Below, piece after piece: positions 7,780 to 15,333 of a DNA stretch of 23,178 nt; position 1 is the first letter of the stretch, and each line of letters starts with the position of its first letter. The position numbers were made by a program, and so were the translations under genes. The notes beneath the pieces are model-generated. The model had not been told where the DNA came from and did no database searches. It saw only the letters and a list, made by a program, of their open reading frames with translations. This stretch comes from an uncultured Muribaculaceae bacterium (GTDB lineage: Bacteria; Bacteroidota; Bacteroidia; Bacteroidales; Muribaculaceae), in assembly GCA_910584055.1 (NCBI GenBank), contig CAJTZS010000054.1, positions 1-23,178 of the forward strand, read 5' to 3'.

Positions 7780-9792
7780 TCAGGCAAGGGAATGATCTGA
7801 TAGTCTATATATCGGTGAACCCGAGAAAAGTGGCTTCTTGGTTTCAGTATCAAACACAAGGCTGGCATTTTCCCAAGAGGTGATGGTCTGCAATGAATAT
7901 GCATCTAAAAGAATCATGAAAACCCATATAATAACGGCAAGTTTTTCCCGATTCACCCTCTCACTTTCTGGCTCGCGAGGGCATGAATCCCCCTGAAAAA
8001 GACCTTCACAAAAATACAGGAGTGAGACTTGGTTGCCAGAACGGTCGCATTCATCTTGAAGCTCTGTAAATATATCTTTATTAAAGACGGTTTTGCTGAA
8101 ATAGGATGTCCCCCTCAAACCATCGGTGATCAGGCTGCATAATTGAGCCGCGTCTATCAATACATCCTCCTTTTCTCCTGGACGGAAATACCGACGCCAT
8201 ATGCGGCGTCCGAGAGTGATGTCTTTGTATTCATATTTGGGGACAACAATTCCGAGGTCGATTCTTTCGTCAATCCACCTGTTAATGTGTTTGTCAACAT
8301 CGTCCGATTTATATGCGGCTTTAAAAAATTTTCCAAGAGACTGGAATGTTTCGCCAATACGCACTCTCTCCTCTCTCTGCTGATTGCTTATCTGTCCATA
8401 TTTCTTCCACAGGTGATAGAAAATCATGGAGAGGGCAGTATCAGTGCTGGGACAGGACAAGACATATAATCCCTTTTGCGATTTGTAATCATCAATGTCT
8501 TCCTCAGGAATAAGCGCAGATGTGTCCCATTCTGCAATACTGGATATTATCACTTTCGTGTCAGGAGCCTTATGTCTCAATGATGACCGTAGCAAAGGAC
8601 AGATCGTTTCCGTCAATTCCTTTCCAAGAATCCAGATAAGGTTTTTTTCATTTATTTTAAATTCCTCTTGTTCCCAGGCGGAGACTTCCGGTTTGGCAGA
8701 TGTCTCCGGATTAAGGATTTGAGTTACCAATCTGTCAAGCTCATCCCTAAATATCAGGGCGTTCTCAAAAGATTTGAGATAATTCGCCCAAACTACTCGG
8801 CTGAGATCCCGACGTAATTTGAATTGACGCTCGAGGAGACCCTCGAAAATTTCAAGTTCTTTCTGCTGCCTTGTCTGAAGAGTTTCTTCCGTCTTTTTAT
8901 GATAGATTCTCCAGGCTTCATTTAGTTCCGAGTAGACAAAAAGGTCGGTTTCATTGACGAGGTCTCTCTGATCCCATATATTAGGGGAATAAGAGACTAT
9001 ACTCAGCCGTGAATCGCCGATAAAGAAACGGAACTTGTTAAAGTCATTGTTTTTAGCTTTAGTGCTACGGGGGGATATGCATACCGTGACATTCACTGCT
9101 TCTGTGTCGGAGCCGGGGATTTTATGCCGGATGGTATATGTAGGATAATCCGGGAATATCTGCTGAACCCATTCTTCCATTTTTTGAGTTACAATTCTCG
9201 ACCGACCTTCCGGAAGGTTGACTTCAAATATCGTATGCTCCAGATCAATGGGTTTCTTCAAAGAGACAATATTCCAACTGTTACGCGCTGTAAATGCCGG
9301 AATTTGCTCCTTGCCTATGACACACTTCCTCTCTTCTTCTAAATCGGATTTCGGATTCGGGAACACTATGTCGCTCCATAGGGCTGCGAAGTTTGCTTCG
9401 CGGTAGGCTCCGATTGCTATTACCTTGGGGCGAATGCCCGTAAGGTGATATACATTCTCCGCCACTGTCTCAACCGTGTCTCCATAAACCATAAGGTCAT
9501 CCACTATTATGACTTCTGTGTCTTCCTTTTTTTTACCTGAGAGCACAATCGGGATGGCATGCTCGGTTATAACTGCAATGCTGCCCTCATTATCCTCGAT
9601 TAACTCACGGAGACGACGATCAATTTTTTGGTAATATTCCAGAAGTCGCGCCATTTTGCGGGCGATGGCAATTATTATCACTTGTTTTTTTTGACCGACC
9701 GCTTCCTTCGCATGGTCACATAGGTGTTTAATCCACAACCTGTCGGAAGGAAGCGGAGTTATGTATGGTGGGGTGGATGCTGTCATATGCAT
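7780..9792 (-). CDS. Phosphoribosyltransferase-like multidomain protein, first gene of the cassette
   Basis: 670 aa from ATG 9792 (a TTG seven codons upstream and an ATG at 9786 are alternatives; the -7 box at 9811-9818 overlaps the TTG and rules it out if the box is real). Residues about 10-150 are a type I PRTase-like fold: QVIIIAIARKMARLLEYY, then EVIIVDDLMVYGDTVET, whose VIIVDDLMVYGDT (94-106) matches the PRPP-binding loop (hydrophobic strand, two acids, small residues, Thr), then PKVIAIGAYRE. The following ~350 residues are unassigned, with a coiled-coil-like stretch near 300-355. A winged-helix-like part lies near 498-541 (HINRWIDERIDLGIVVPKY, IWRRYFRPGE). It is far longer than salvage PRTases and sits beside no nucleotide genes. 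A conflict-system role is inference. Confidence 0.82.
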   Translation of the reverse strand: MHMTASTPPYITPLPSDRLWIKHLCDHAKEAVGQKKQVIIIAIARKMARLLEYYQKIDRRLRELIEDNEGSIAVITEHAIPIVLSGKKKEDTEVIIVDDLMVYGDTVETVAENVYHLTGIRPKVIAIGAYREANFAALWSDIVFPNPKSDLEEERKCVIGKEQIPAFTARNSWNIVSLKKPIDLEHTIFEVNLPEGRSRIVTQKMEEWVQQIFPDYPTYTIRHKIPGSDTEAVNVTVCISPRSTKAKNNDFNKFRFFIGDSRLSIVSYSPNIWDQRDLVNETDLFVYSELNEAWRIYHKKTEETLQTRQQKELEIFEGLLERQFKLRRDLSRVVWANYLKSFENALIFRDELDRLVTQILNPETSAKPEVSAWEQEEFKINEKNLIWILGKELTETICPLLRSSLRHKAPDTKVIISSIAEWDTSALIPEEDIDDYKSQKGLYVLSCPSTDTALSMIFYHLWKKYGQISNQQREERVRIGETFQSLGKFFKAAYKSDDVDKHINRWIDERIDLGIVVPKYEYKDITLGRRIWRRYFRPGEKEDVLIDAAQLCSLITDGLRGTSYFSKTVFNKDIFTELQDECDRSGNQVSLLYFCEGLFQGDSCPREPESERVNREKLAVIIWVFMILLDAYSLQTITSWENASLVFDTETKKPLFSGSPIYRLSDHSLA

Positions 9793-9810
9793 ATTTGCGC
9801 GGATATTGTG

Positions 9811-9818
9811 CAAAGTTA
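9811..9818 (-). promoter_or_regulatory. Bacteroidetes-type -7 box of the PRTase cassette
   Basis: On the minus strand the sequence reads TAACTTTG, an exact match to TAnnTTTG, followed by C. It lies 18 bp upstream of ATG 9792, so the leader would be very short. I see no clear TTTG at -33. Just upstream is an AT-rich tract with the perfect palindrome AAAATTTAAATTTT (9824-9837). The 129 bp gap after wzc is consistent with an independent transcription start. Confidence 0.5.
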
Positions 9819-9942
9819 CAAAAAAAATTTAAATTTTGTAAGACGGATGCTTAAATTTACATCATTAAAGAAACGACCAAATTTAATACAATATATTAAC
9901 GCAATTATTTTAAAATTGTTTTATCGGTAAATCGCTTACGAT

Positions 9943-12360
9943 TCAATTGTTGGCGTAGCCGTAGCCATAGCCGTAGTTGTGGCCGTAGCCGTAGTGGTAG
10001 CCGTAGCGGTGGTAGCCGTAGCCGGAGTGGATGTCGGTGCCGTTGAGGAGGACGGCGAGGTTGCGGTAGCGCGCCTGGTCGTAATATTCCTGGATGCCGG
10101 GTAGCTCGTCTTTTTCGAGGAGTCCGGCGCGGATGATGAAGAGGGTCATGTCGGCGAGGCGGTTGATGACTTTGGCGTCGGTGACTATCTCGGCGGGCGG
10201 GCAGTCGAGGATGATAAAGTCGTATTCATCCCTCATCCGGGCTACAAGCCCGTCGAGCTTTTCGCTCGAAAGCAGCTCGGCGGGATTCGGCGGCACGGCT
10301 CCGATGCCGATGGCATCGAGTGTGGCTGTGCCCTCAACCCCTTTGACTATCAGGTCTTTCTCTTCAACCTTGCCGATGATGAAGTCTGTGATGCCGCTCT
10401 CCGGCTTGCCTACAATCTTGGAGAGTGACCCTTTGCGGATGTCAAGGTCGATGATGAGCACCCTCTTACCTTTGATGGCGAGCACCTTGGCAAGGTTTAT
10501 GGAAACGAATGTCTTGCCGCTGCCGGGGTTCGCGGATGTGACTTCTATGACTTTGCAGCCCCCTTTGCCGTCTTCCATGCCCATGTATTCGAGGTTGGTG
10601 CGCAGCACGCGGAACGCCTCGTTGATGGCATCTCGGCTCTTCTCGGTCACTACGACCTTGCGCTCTTCCTTCACATGTTTCTTCAGACGTTGCAGGCCCC
10701 TCGGTTTACGCTCGGCGGACGGTATCTCGCCGAGGTAGGGTATCTTCAGCGACGAGAGGTCTTTCTTGCCGCGTATTTTAGTGTCGAGCGATTCACGCAT
10801 CACGAAGATGCCGAGAGGCAGCGCGAGGCCCAGCAGCGCGGCGATCATCAGCACGTTCCTCTTCTTCGGGAAGGTGGGGACACCGCTGCCGTGCGGCTCT
10901 TCTACCATGCTGGTGTTGTAGGCGGTAAATGCCTGTGTGAGCTCGTTCTCCTCGCGTTTCTGGAGAAGGAAGAGATACAGGGATTCCTTCACTTTCTGCT
11001 GACGTTCAACGGAAAGGAGGTATTTGGCCTGGTTCGGGTTGGCGGCTATCTTGCTCGTCGTGGCTGATGCCTGACGGCGGGCATTCGTCATCTGCGCCCG
11101 GAGGGTCGCTATGTACGAATTGATGGACGCCATGATGTTCCCTTTCAATGTGCGGAGCGCCTGGGTGCGGTCTTTCACTACGGGGTTGATCTCGCTTGTG
11201 GATTCGAGCAGACGGTTGCGTTCAATCACGATGGTGTTATATTGGCCGATGGCAGTTTCGATATCGGCGTTCACGATACCGGTATTGGTGGGTAGCGGCT
11301 GATCGAAAGAATCGCCGGAGAGCTGGCTGCGCACCATCTCCGCTACCGATATCTGGTTGTTGAGGTCGAGTATGGCCGACTGCGCTTCCGATGACTGCGC
11401 CATATACATGCTTGTCGCGGCAGTGACATCGGGGAGGAGATGCTCCGATTTATATGAGGATATGTCTGAATCCACGTTGCCCAACTCTTTCTCTATGACT
11501 CCGAGACGTTCGTCGATAAAGCGGGAGGTGGACACCGCTATCTGGTTCTTGTCGCGTATCCAGCGTTCGTTGTAGACCTGGATAAGGGTGGTCAGTATAT
11601 CGTCAGCCTCATCGATGGAGGGTGAGGTTATGGATATGTCTATGATAGAAGACTTGTCATTGCTCAGCACAGCGGTGATCTTGTATGCAAGCGAGGCCGC
11701 CGCGTCTTTCACCGGCACGTGGCTGTACCTGATATGTCTACCCTCAAGTCCTGTGGCATCCCACTCCGGCCTGATTACCGTCAGGGCAGTCTTGCCTATC
11801 TTGACAGTGTCGCCGAATGCTGCCGTATAAGTTTTATCTACCGGGGCATTATTGAGTGTCACATCGGAAATCTCCACTTTCTTGTCATCGATGAGCCGGA
11901 AGTCAAAAGAGATATGCGATGATCCGGCTGAATCCTGTTCGGAGAAAAGTACCGGCGACTGTTTGTAGAGAACGACATTCCTCAGCCCCTCTTTGAGGGT
12001 GTAGCTGTCGTTGAGGCAAAGACGCGACACCACCTCCTTCATCAGGGCCGGAGACTTCACTATCCTGATTTCGTTCTCAAGGTTGGTGTTGTTCTGTACA
12101 AGCCCGATTTCAGACATATCAATAGAGGTGCCGGAATTGCTGGCCTTGTCTTCGTTTTTTATCAGCAGGGAGGCGGTGCGCGTATATTCCGGGGTGGTCT
12201 TCATCAGGTAAACCACTGCCACGGTCATCGTCACGGCGAGCGAAATTACAAACCAGTACCATTTCGACACGGCAAATGCCACGATGCTTTTCAGCGTGAT
12301 GCCGTTGCTCTGTGTTGCGGTTGTTTTTCTTGGGGCGTTATTCGTATTTGAGACTGACAT
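9943..12360 (-). CDS. wzc: Wzc-like chain-length regulator and bacterial tyrosine kinase
   Basis: 805 aa inner-membrane protein combining a Wzz-type chain-length domain with a cytoplasmic BY-kinase, controlling capsule polymer length and export with Wza. TM1 is near residues 28-52 (IVAFAVSKWYWFVISLAVTM...), followed by a long periplasmic coiled-coil region and TM2 near 505-525 (NVLMIAALLGLALPLGIFV). The kinase has Walker A ANPGSGKT (about 609-616), Walker A' VLIIDLDIRKGS (about 632-643) and Walker B FIILDCPP (about 713-720). The extreme C-terminus is a Gly-Tyr cluster with ten tyrosines in about 25 residues, the normal autophosphorylation site. The start is ATG 12360, 18 bp after the Wza gene stop. 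It is the last gene of the conserved operon head. Confidence 0.95.
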   Translation of the reverse strand: MSVSNTNNAPRKTTATQSNGITLKSIVAFAVSKWYWFVISLAVTMTVAVVYLMKTTPEYTRTASLLIKNEDKASNSGTSIDMSEIGLVQNNTNLENEIRIVKSPALMKEVVSRLCLNDSYTLKEGLRNVVLYKQSPVLFSEQDSAGSSHISFDFRLIDDKKVEISDVTLNNAPVDKTYTAAFGDTVKIGKTALTVIRPEWDATGLEGRHIRYSHVPVKDAAASLAYKITAVLSNDKSSIIDISITSPSIDEADDILTTLIQVYNERWIRDKNQIAVSTSRFIDERLGVIEKELGNVDSDISSYKSEHLLPDVTAATSMYMAQSSEAQSAILDLNNQISVAEMVRSQLSGDSFDQPLPTNTGIVNADIETAIGQYNTIVIERNRLLESTSEINPVVKDRTQALRTLKGNIMASINSYIATLRAQMTNARRQASATTSKIAANPNQAKYLLSVERQQKVKESLYLFLLQKREENELTQAFTAYNTSMVEEPHGSGVPTFPKKRNVLMIAALLGLALPLGIFVMRESLDTKIRGKKDLSSLKIPYLGEIPSAERKPRGLQRLKKHVKEERKVVVTEKSRDAINEAFRVLRTNLEYMGMEDGKGGCKVIEVTSANPGSGKTFVSINLAKVLAIKGKRVLIIDLDIRKGSLSKIVGKPESGITDFIIGKVEEKDLIVKGVEGTATLDAIGIGAVPPNPAELLSSEKLDGLVARMRDEYDFIILDCPPAEIVTDAKVINRLADMTLFIIRAGLLEKDELPGIQEYYDQARYRNLAVLLNGTDIHSGYGYHRYGYHYGYGHNYGYGYGYANN
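9952..10025 (-). repeat. Tandem hexamer-like repeat encoding the Gly-Tyr tail of Wzc
   Basis: Repeated TAGCCG/TAGCCA/TAGTGG-like units on the plus strand encode GYGYHRYGYHYGYG and GYGYGY on the minus strand. The units are in register with codon pairs, so gain or loss of units would keep the frame while changing the number of tyrosines. Confidence 0.7.
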
Positions 12361-12378
12361 ATTGTCGGGGATTTCAGA

Positions 12379-13176
12379 TTATTTGAATATTAACACCGCT
12401 ATTGTGGTGAGGAAAGAGGCGATGGAGATCCACATGCTTATGGATTTGAGGTTGTTGGGGTTGTCTTCCGCTTTCCTTGCCACGGCCTTGTTGGGCTGCA
12501 CGTAGATTATGTCGTTCTGCTGCACGTAATATGCCGGCGACTGGAAAAGGTTGTCGTCACGCAGGTCCACAAGGTATTTCTCGCGGTTGCCGTCTTTTTC
12601 GCGTATCACCATAATCTCGCGTTCGCCGAATTCCGTGAGGTCTCCGGCATTCGATATAGCCTCGAAGAGGGTTACCTTGTCGTTGGAGATTGCGTATGTC
12701 CCCGGGGTTTTGACTTCCCCCACCACTGAGTAATGGAGGTTGGCGAATTCAACCGACACCACGGGGTCGCTCACCCATTTGCCGCTGATGAGGGCCTTCT
12801 CGATTTTCTCGCAGATCTGCTGCCGGGTCAATCCCCCCACATGAATGTCGCCGAGAACCGGGAAGTTGATATCGCCATAGTTGTCGACCGTGTATGCAGA
12901 CACGTTCCCTTGTGACTGCGCTCCTCCCTGACCTGTCTGCCCGACTCTCTTGTTCGCCTGCACGAGGTTGAAAAGCTGCGCGAGCTCAGGTTCCTTGCAG
13001 GAAACAACTATTGAAATCTGGTCATGCGGCTGCACCTTGATTTCATTGAGGTTGATGATCGCTTCGGTTTCCCCGAAACGGGCGTTCTGCATATATGCGA
13101 TGTTCTTTGGCGTTGAGCAGGATGATGCGAGCAGCATCAGCGATATTGCCGCGGCGGTTATATTCTTTAAATTCAT
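12379..13176 (-). CDS. wza: Wza-like polysaccharide export lipoprotein
   Basis: 265 aa outer-membrane polysaccharide export protein. The signal peptide ends in a lipobox, LLASSC, with Cys20 as the lipidated residue. It is followed by TPKNIAYMQN; the YMQN motif is frequent in Bacteroides Wza homologues. The poly-export domain spans about 45-135 (KVQPHDQISIVVSCKEPELAQLFN, then YTVDNYGDINFPVLGDIHVGG). An SLBB-type domain spans about 145-230 (FANLHYSVVGEVKTPGTYAI, then NDIIYVQPNK). A C-terminal hydrophobic helix (WISIASFLTTIAVLIFK) ends the protein. The start is ATG 13176, 16 bp after the WecA-like gene. Gene order directly before wzc supports a joint export channel. Confidence 0.94.
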   Translation of the reverse strand: MNLKNITAAAISLMLLASSCSTPKNIAYMQNARFGETEAIINLNEIKVQPHDQISIVVSCKEPELAQLFNLVQANKRVGQTGQGGAQSQGNVSAYTVDNYGDINFPVLGDIHVGGLTRQQICEKIEKALISGKWVSDPVVSVEFANLHYSVVGEVKTPGTYAISNDKVTLFEAISNAGDLTEFGEREIMVIREKDGNREKYLVDLRDDNLFQSPAYYVQQNDIIYVQPNKAVARKAEDNPNNLKSISMWISIASFLTTIAVLIFK

Positions 13177-13192
13177 GTTCCTATAGATGATG

Positions 13193-14311
13193 TTATTCGT
13201 AAAGTATCCTGGAAGTGCTTTTTTCGCGGGCCCGGATAGCGCGTGTGAGCAGAGTGTTGGCAGTCAGCCATATCGCCATATCGCAGGCGAAAAGTAGTGT
13301 TATGTTGACATATGCCGACAGCCAGTAGTTGAAGCCCGTCAGGAGCGCCGAGCTACAGATGATAGTCATCATGGCCACGCGTTGACCCATGCCAATGGCG
13401 AGAAGTTTATGATGTATGTGGGTCTTGTCGGGGAGGAAAGGGTTGCGATGAGCCTTGATGCGGTGAAGGTAGACACGCACAACATCGAAGCAAGGAATGA
13501 GTAAGGGCGCGAATGCAATAACCGCAGGGTTGGCGCCCGTAAACGTTTCGATGCGGCATATGCGTATACTCATTACGCTGAGAAAAAGACCGATAGTGAG
13601 TGCCCCGGTGTCGCCCATGAATATCTTCCGGTGTTTTTCGGGATCGCCGAACACATTATAGATATAGAAAGGTACGAGCGCTCCGAATGTTGCCACGGCA
13701 AAGGCGGAGAAAACATATAAACCGGCCTGATAGAAAACGAAGGAGTAGAAGGCGCAGGCTATCGCGCTCAATCCGGATGCCAGCCCGTCTATGCCGTCAA
13801 TCAGGTTAATGGAATTAATAATGAACACCATCAACAGGATTGTAAGGAGAATAGAAACGATATCCGGCATTTCCCCGATTCCGAGGAAACCATGAAAATT
13901 ATTGAACTGCAGACCGCCGGTTATGACCAGTACCGCCGATATTGTCTGCATGATAAATTTAGCCTTGTAGCGCACACCCACAAGATCATCGGCCATGCCC
14001 GTGAGGTACAGCAGAATCGCTCCTGCGCCTATGAAGCAGATGGGGCGGACATTGACAAGCAGCAATGCCTTGACCGCAGGGTCTGGCCACATCGAGCCGA
14101 AGCCGTAGAGCAGAAACTCTGCCAGAATTATTGCCGGGAAAAACGCTATGCCGCCGAGACGCGGCACTTCAGTTTTGTGAATCTTTCGCGGGTCCGGCTC
14201 GTCGAAAAGGTTCTTACGGAACGCAATGAGCAGAATCTGCGGTATGATAATGCCCGTAAGGAGCACCACACACAACAATACTAATAAATCAACGGTTAGC
14301 CAGAAAATCAT
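13193..14311 (-). CDS. WecA/MraY-family undecaprenyl-phosphate sugar-1-phosphate transferase
   Basis: 372 aa polytopic inner-membrane enzyme that transfers a sugar-1-phosphate (GlcNAc-1-P in WecA) from a UDP-sugar to undecaprenyl phosphate, starting repeat-unit synthesis. Family motifs are all present: DEPDPRKIHKTEVPRLGG (37-54), the aspartate pair MADDLVG (106-112), NSINLIDGIDGLASG (166-180), FMGDTGAL (231-238) and the HIHH motif (297-300). About ten or eleven hydrophobic helices connect them. MraY is less likely, because MraY genes sit in the division/cell-wall cluster whereas this one lies between upxY-like and wza-like genes. Start ATG 14311; 7 bp separate it from the preceding gene. The exact sugar cannot be read from sequence. 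Confidence 0.94.
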   Translation of the reverse strand: MIFWLTVDLLVLLCVVLLTGIIIPQILLIAFRKNLFDEPDPRKIHKTEVPRLGGIAFFPAIILAEFLLYGFGSMWPDPAVKALLLVNVRPICFIGAGAILLYLTGMADDLVGVRYKAKFIMQTISAVLVITGGLQFNNFHGFLGIGEMPDIVSILLTILLMVFIINSINLIDGIDGLASGLSAIACAFYSFVFYQAGLYVFSAFAVATFGALVPFYIYNVFGDPEKHRKIFMGDTGALTIGLFLSVMSIRICRIETFTGANPAVIAFAPLLIPCFDVVRVYLHRIKAHRNPFLPDKTHIHHKLLAIGMGQRVAMMTIICSSALLTGFNYWLSAYVNITLLFACDMAIWLTANTLLTRAIRAREKSTSRILYE

Positions 14312-14318
14312 ATAATTT

Positions 14319-14873
14319 TTAACTTACAAGCTGGATGTAGTCGGGGCAGACCTCCACGGCGGCGGTGATGAAGCCGGGGAGTTCGACGAGCAGACGCTTC
14401 GTCTTGGAGCCGCGGAGCGACAGGAGCCGTCCCGTGTAGCCGTCGAATGGACCGCCTACCACGCGAATCTCCTTTCCATACATTTCGCTACGGATTTCCT
14501 CGGGAAGATAATAGCGTGGATTTTTAGAATTGCGCACGGCGTTGATGAACCTTTCCATGTCATCATCCCTCACTACGGTGGGATCGTTGACCGAGTGTCC
14601 CAGGCGGTAGCGATATTGAAGGGTGCTGATGTTGGCCACAACCTTGTCTAACGGGCCTTTGGCGGATCTTACGAACAGGAGGTCGGCGATTATCGGTTCT
14701 TCCTTACGCACTTTCACTCCCTTTTTTACCGTGACGGTCTCCCGCATCGGCGTGAAAACCTCAAAACCTCTCTCCATGAGCTCCTGATAGGCACGACGCA
14801 AGGAGTGGCGTCTCTTGAGATCCCTCATCACGAACCATCTTACCGCGTTTGTGTCTCTCATATCTTTAAACAC
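14319..14873 (-). CDS. UpxY-like NusG-family transcription antiterminator
   Basis: 184 aa from GTG 14873; an in-frame ATG at 14861 (180 aa) is an equally plausible start. The N-terminal NGN-like domain spans about 11-110 (VRWFVMRDLKRRHSLRRAYQ, ELMERGFEVFTPM). A C-terminal KOW domain spans about 132-176 (YGKEIRVVGGPFDGYTGRL, then LLVELPGF). Bacteroides UpxY proteins are the first products of capsule operons and prevent premature termination in their own 5' leader; this gene has the same position, downstream of an invertible segment and a structured leader. No UpxZ-like gene follows; the next gene is the WecA-like transferase. The assignment as a locus-specific antiterminator is strong by family and place. 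Confidence 0.92.
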   Translation of the reverse strand: MFKDMRDTNAVRWFVMRDLKRRHSLRRAYQELMERGFEVFTPMRETVTVKKGVKVRKEEPIIADLLFVRSAKGPLDKVVANISTLQYRYRLGHSVNDPTVVRDDDMERFINAVRNSKNPRYYLPEEIRSEMYGKEIRVVGGPFDGYTGRLLSLRGSKTKRLLVELPGFITAAVEVCPDYIQLVS

Positions 14874-14921
14874 TCGCTATGAGTTAGTTATATAAGTATT
14901 AAGGCAAAATTTCAAGTCCTT

Positions 14922-14950
14922 CCTAATTGCATAGCTTCCTATGAATTAGG
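14922..14950 (-). promoter_or_regulatory. Leader hairpin upstream of the UpxY-like gene
   Basis: CCTAATT-G-CATAG, loop CTTC, CTATG-AATTAGG: a 12 bp stem with a single bulged base and a 4 nt loop. It lies about 50 nt upstream of the UpxY start in the expected capsule leader. There is no T-run on either side, so it is not a simple intrinsic terminator. A pause or antiterminator-recruitment structure is inferred from the UpxY context. Confidence 0.55.
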
Positions 14951-15018
14951 TAGTTACAACAAAGTCGAAAAAAGTTGAGAAAAAATCCTTTAGCAATCGT
15001 TCGGAAGTTTTCATATGT

Positions 15019-15038
15019 AATTACCGGAAAATTACCGG
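15019..15038. repeat. Direct 9-mer repeat in the capsule leader
   Basis: AATTACCGG occurs at 15019-15027 and again at 15030-15038, an 11 bp period that puts both copies on about the same helix face. The second copy forms the palindrome ACCGGT. It lies between the invertible segment and the UpxY gene, so a regulator-binding site is possible but unproven. Confidence 0.4.
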
Positions 15039-15067
15039 TGATTGACCTAAAAAGGCAGGTCGGAATC

Positions 15068-15093
15068 AGTTTCTCCGCAAGAGACTGATGTTA
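15068..15093 (+). repeat. Left 26 bp inverted repeat (recombination site)
   Basis: It begins AGTTTCTCCGCAAGAGACTG and ends ATGTTA. It is an exact reverse complement of 15334-15359. The match stops abruptly on both sides. Confidence 0.92.
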
Positions 15094-15116
15094 TAAGAAT
15101 CCGTACGCAAATCGGA

Positions 15117-15140
15117 GCTGCTGTTGCTTGCAACGGCAGC
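15117..15140. other. Hairpin inside the invertible segment
   Basis: GCTGCTGTTGC-TT-GCAACGGCAGC gives an 11 bp stem with one G-U-type mismatch. No T-run follows directly. Its role is unknown; it may insulate the promoter segment. Confidence 0.5.
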
Positions 15141-15167
15141 ATCGGAAGCTATCCCCTGTCGCCACAT

Positions 15168-15216
15168 GCGCCCGTTGTAAGCAACGAGCGCTCCAGAGCC
15201 GCGCATTTTTTCTTTA
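15168..15216 (+). terminator. Possible terminator (hairpin followed by T-rich tract) inside the invertible segment
   Basis: GCGC-C-CGTTG, loop TAAG, CAACG-A-GCGC (15168-15191) is followed, after a GC-rich spacer with further short pairings, by ATTTTTTCTTT (15205-15215). In the current orientation it could stop rightward transcription. After inversion it would face leftward transcription entering from the recombinase gene. The 13 nt spacer makes the call weak. Confidence 0.35.
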
Positions 15217-15238
15217 AGATATTGTCATATTCACATCT

Positions 15239-15271
15239 CAAACGTTAAAACACAAAAAATGATAACGTTTG
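15239..15271. promoter_or_regulatory. Perfect 8 bp dyad, possible operator
   Basis: CAAACGTT (15239-15246) and AACGTTTG (15264-15271) are perfect inverted copies separated by 17 bp, so their centres lie about 25 bp apart. The dyad sits about 50 bp upstream of the TAnnTTTG box at 15319, a suitable place for an activator or recombination accessory protein. The protein is unknown. Confidence 0.45.
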
Positions 15272-15318
15272 CAGGTGTTTTTTTTATAAAGTACTGTATA
15301 TAATTCAGATAAATTTTA

Positions 15319-15326
15319 TAATTTTG
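15319..15326 (+). promoter_or_regulatory. -7 box of the invertible (capsule) promoter, pointing right
   Basis: TAATTTTG matches TAnnTTTG exactly and is followed by C. The sequence upstream is very AT-rich (TATATAAT at 15297). No clean -33 TTTG is found at the normal spacing. I found no equivalent box in the segment that reads left, so the capsule operon should be silent in this orientation. Confidence 0.55.
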
Positions 15327-15333
15327 CGAATCC

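Noticed and set aside
5205..9792. Retron with PRTase effector
   Set aside because: No reverse transcriptase gene and no msr/msd-like inverted-repeat RNA gene are visible near the cassette; the fold-back at 4914-5114 has no adjoining RT.
9955..10025. CRISPR-like or minisatellite array
   Set aside because: Units are hexamers without spacers and lie inside the wzc frame, encoding the known Gly-Tyr tail.
10094..10738. Long plus-strand open frame of 214 codons opposite wzc
   Set aside because: Serine/arginine-rich low-complexity translation, antisense to a well-conserved kinase domain; typical GC-rich shadow frame.
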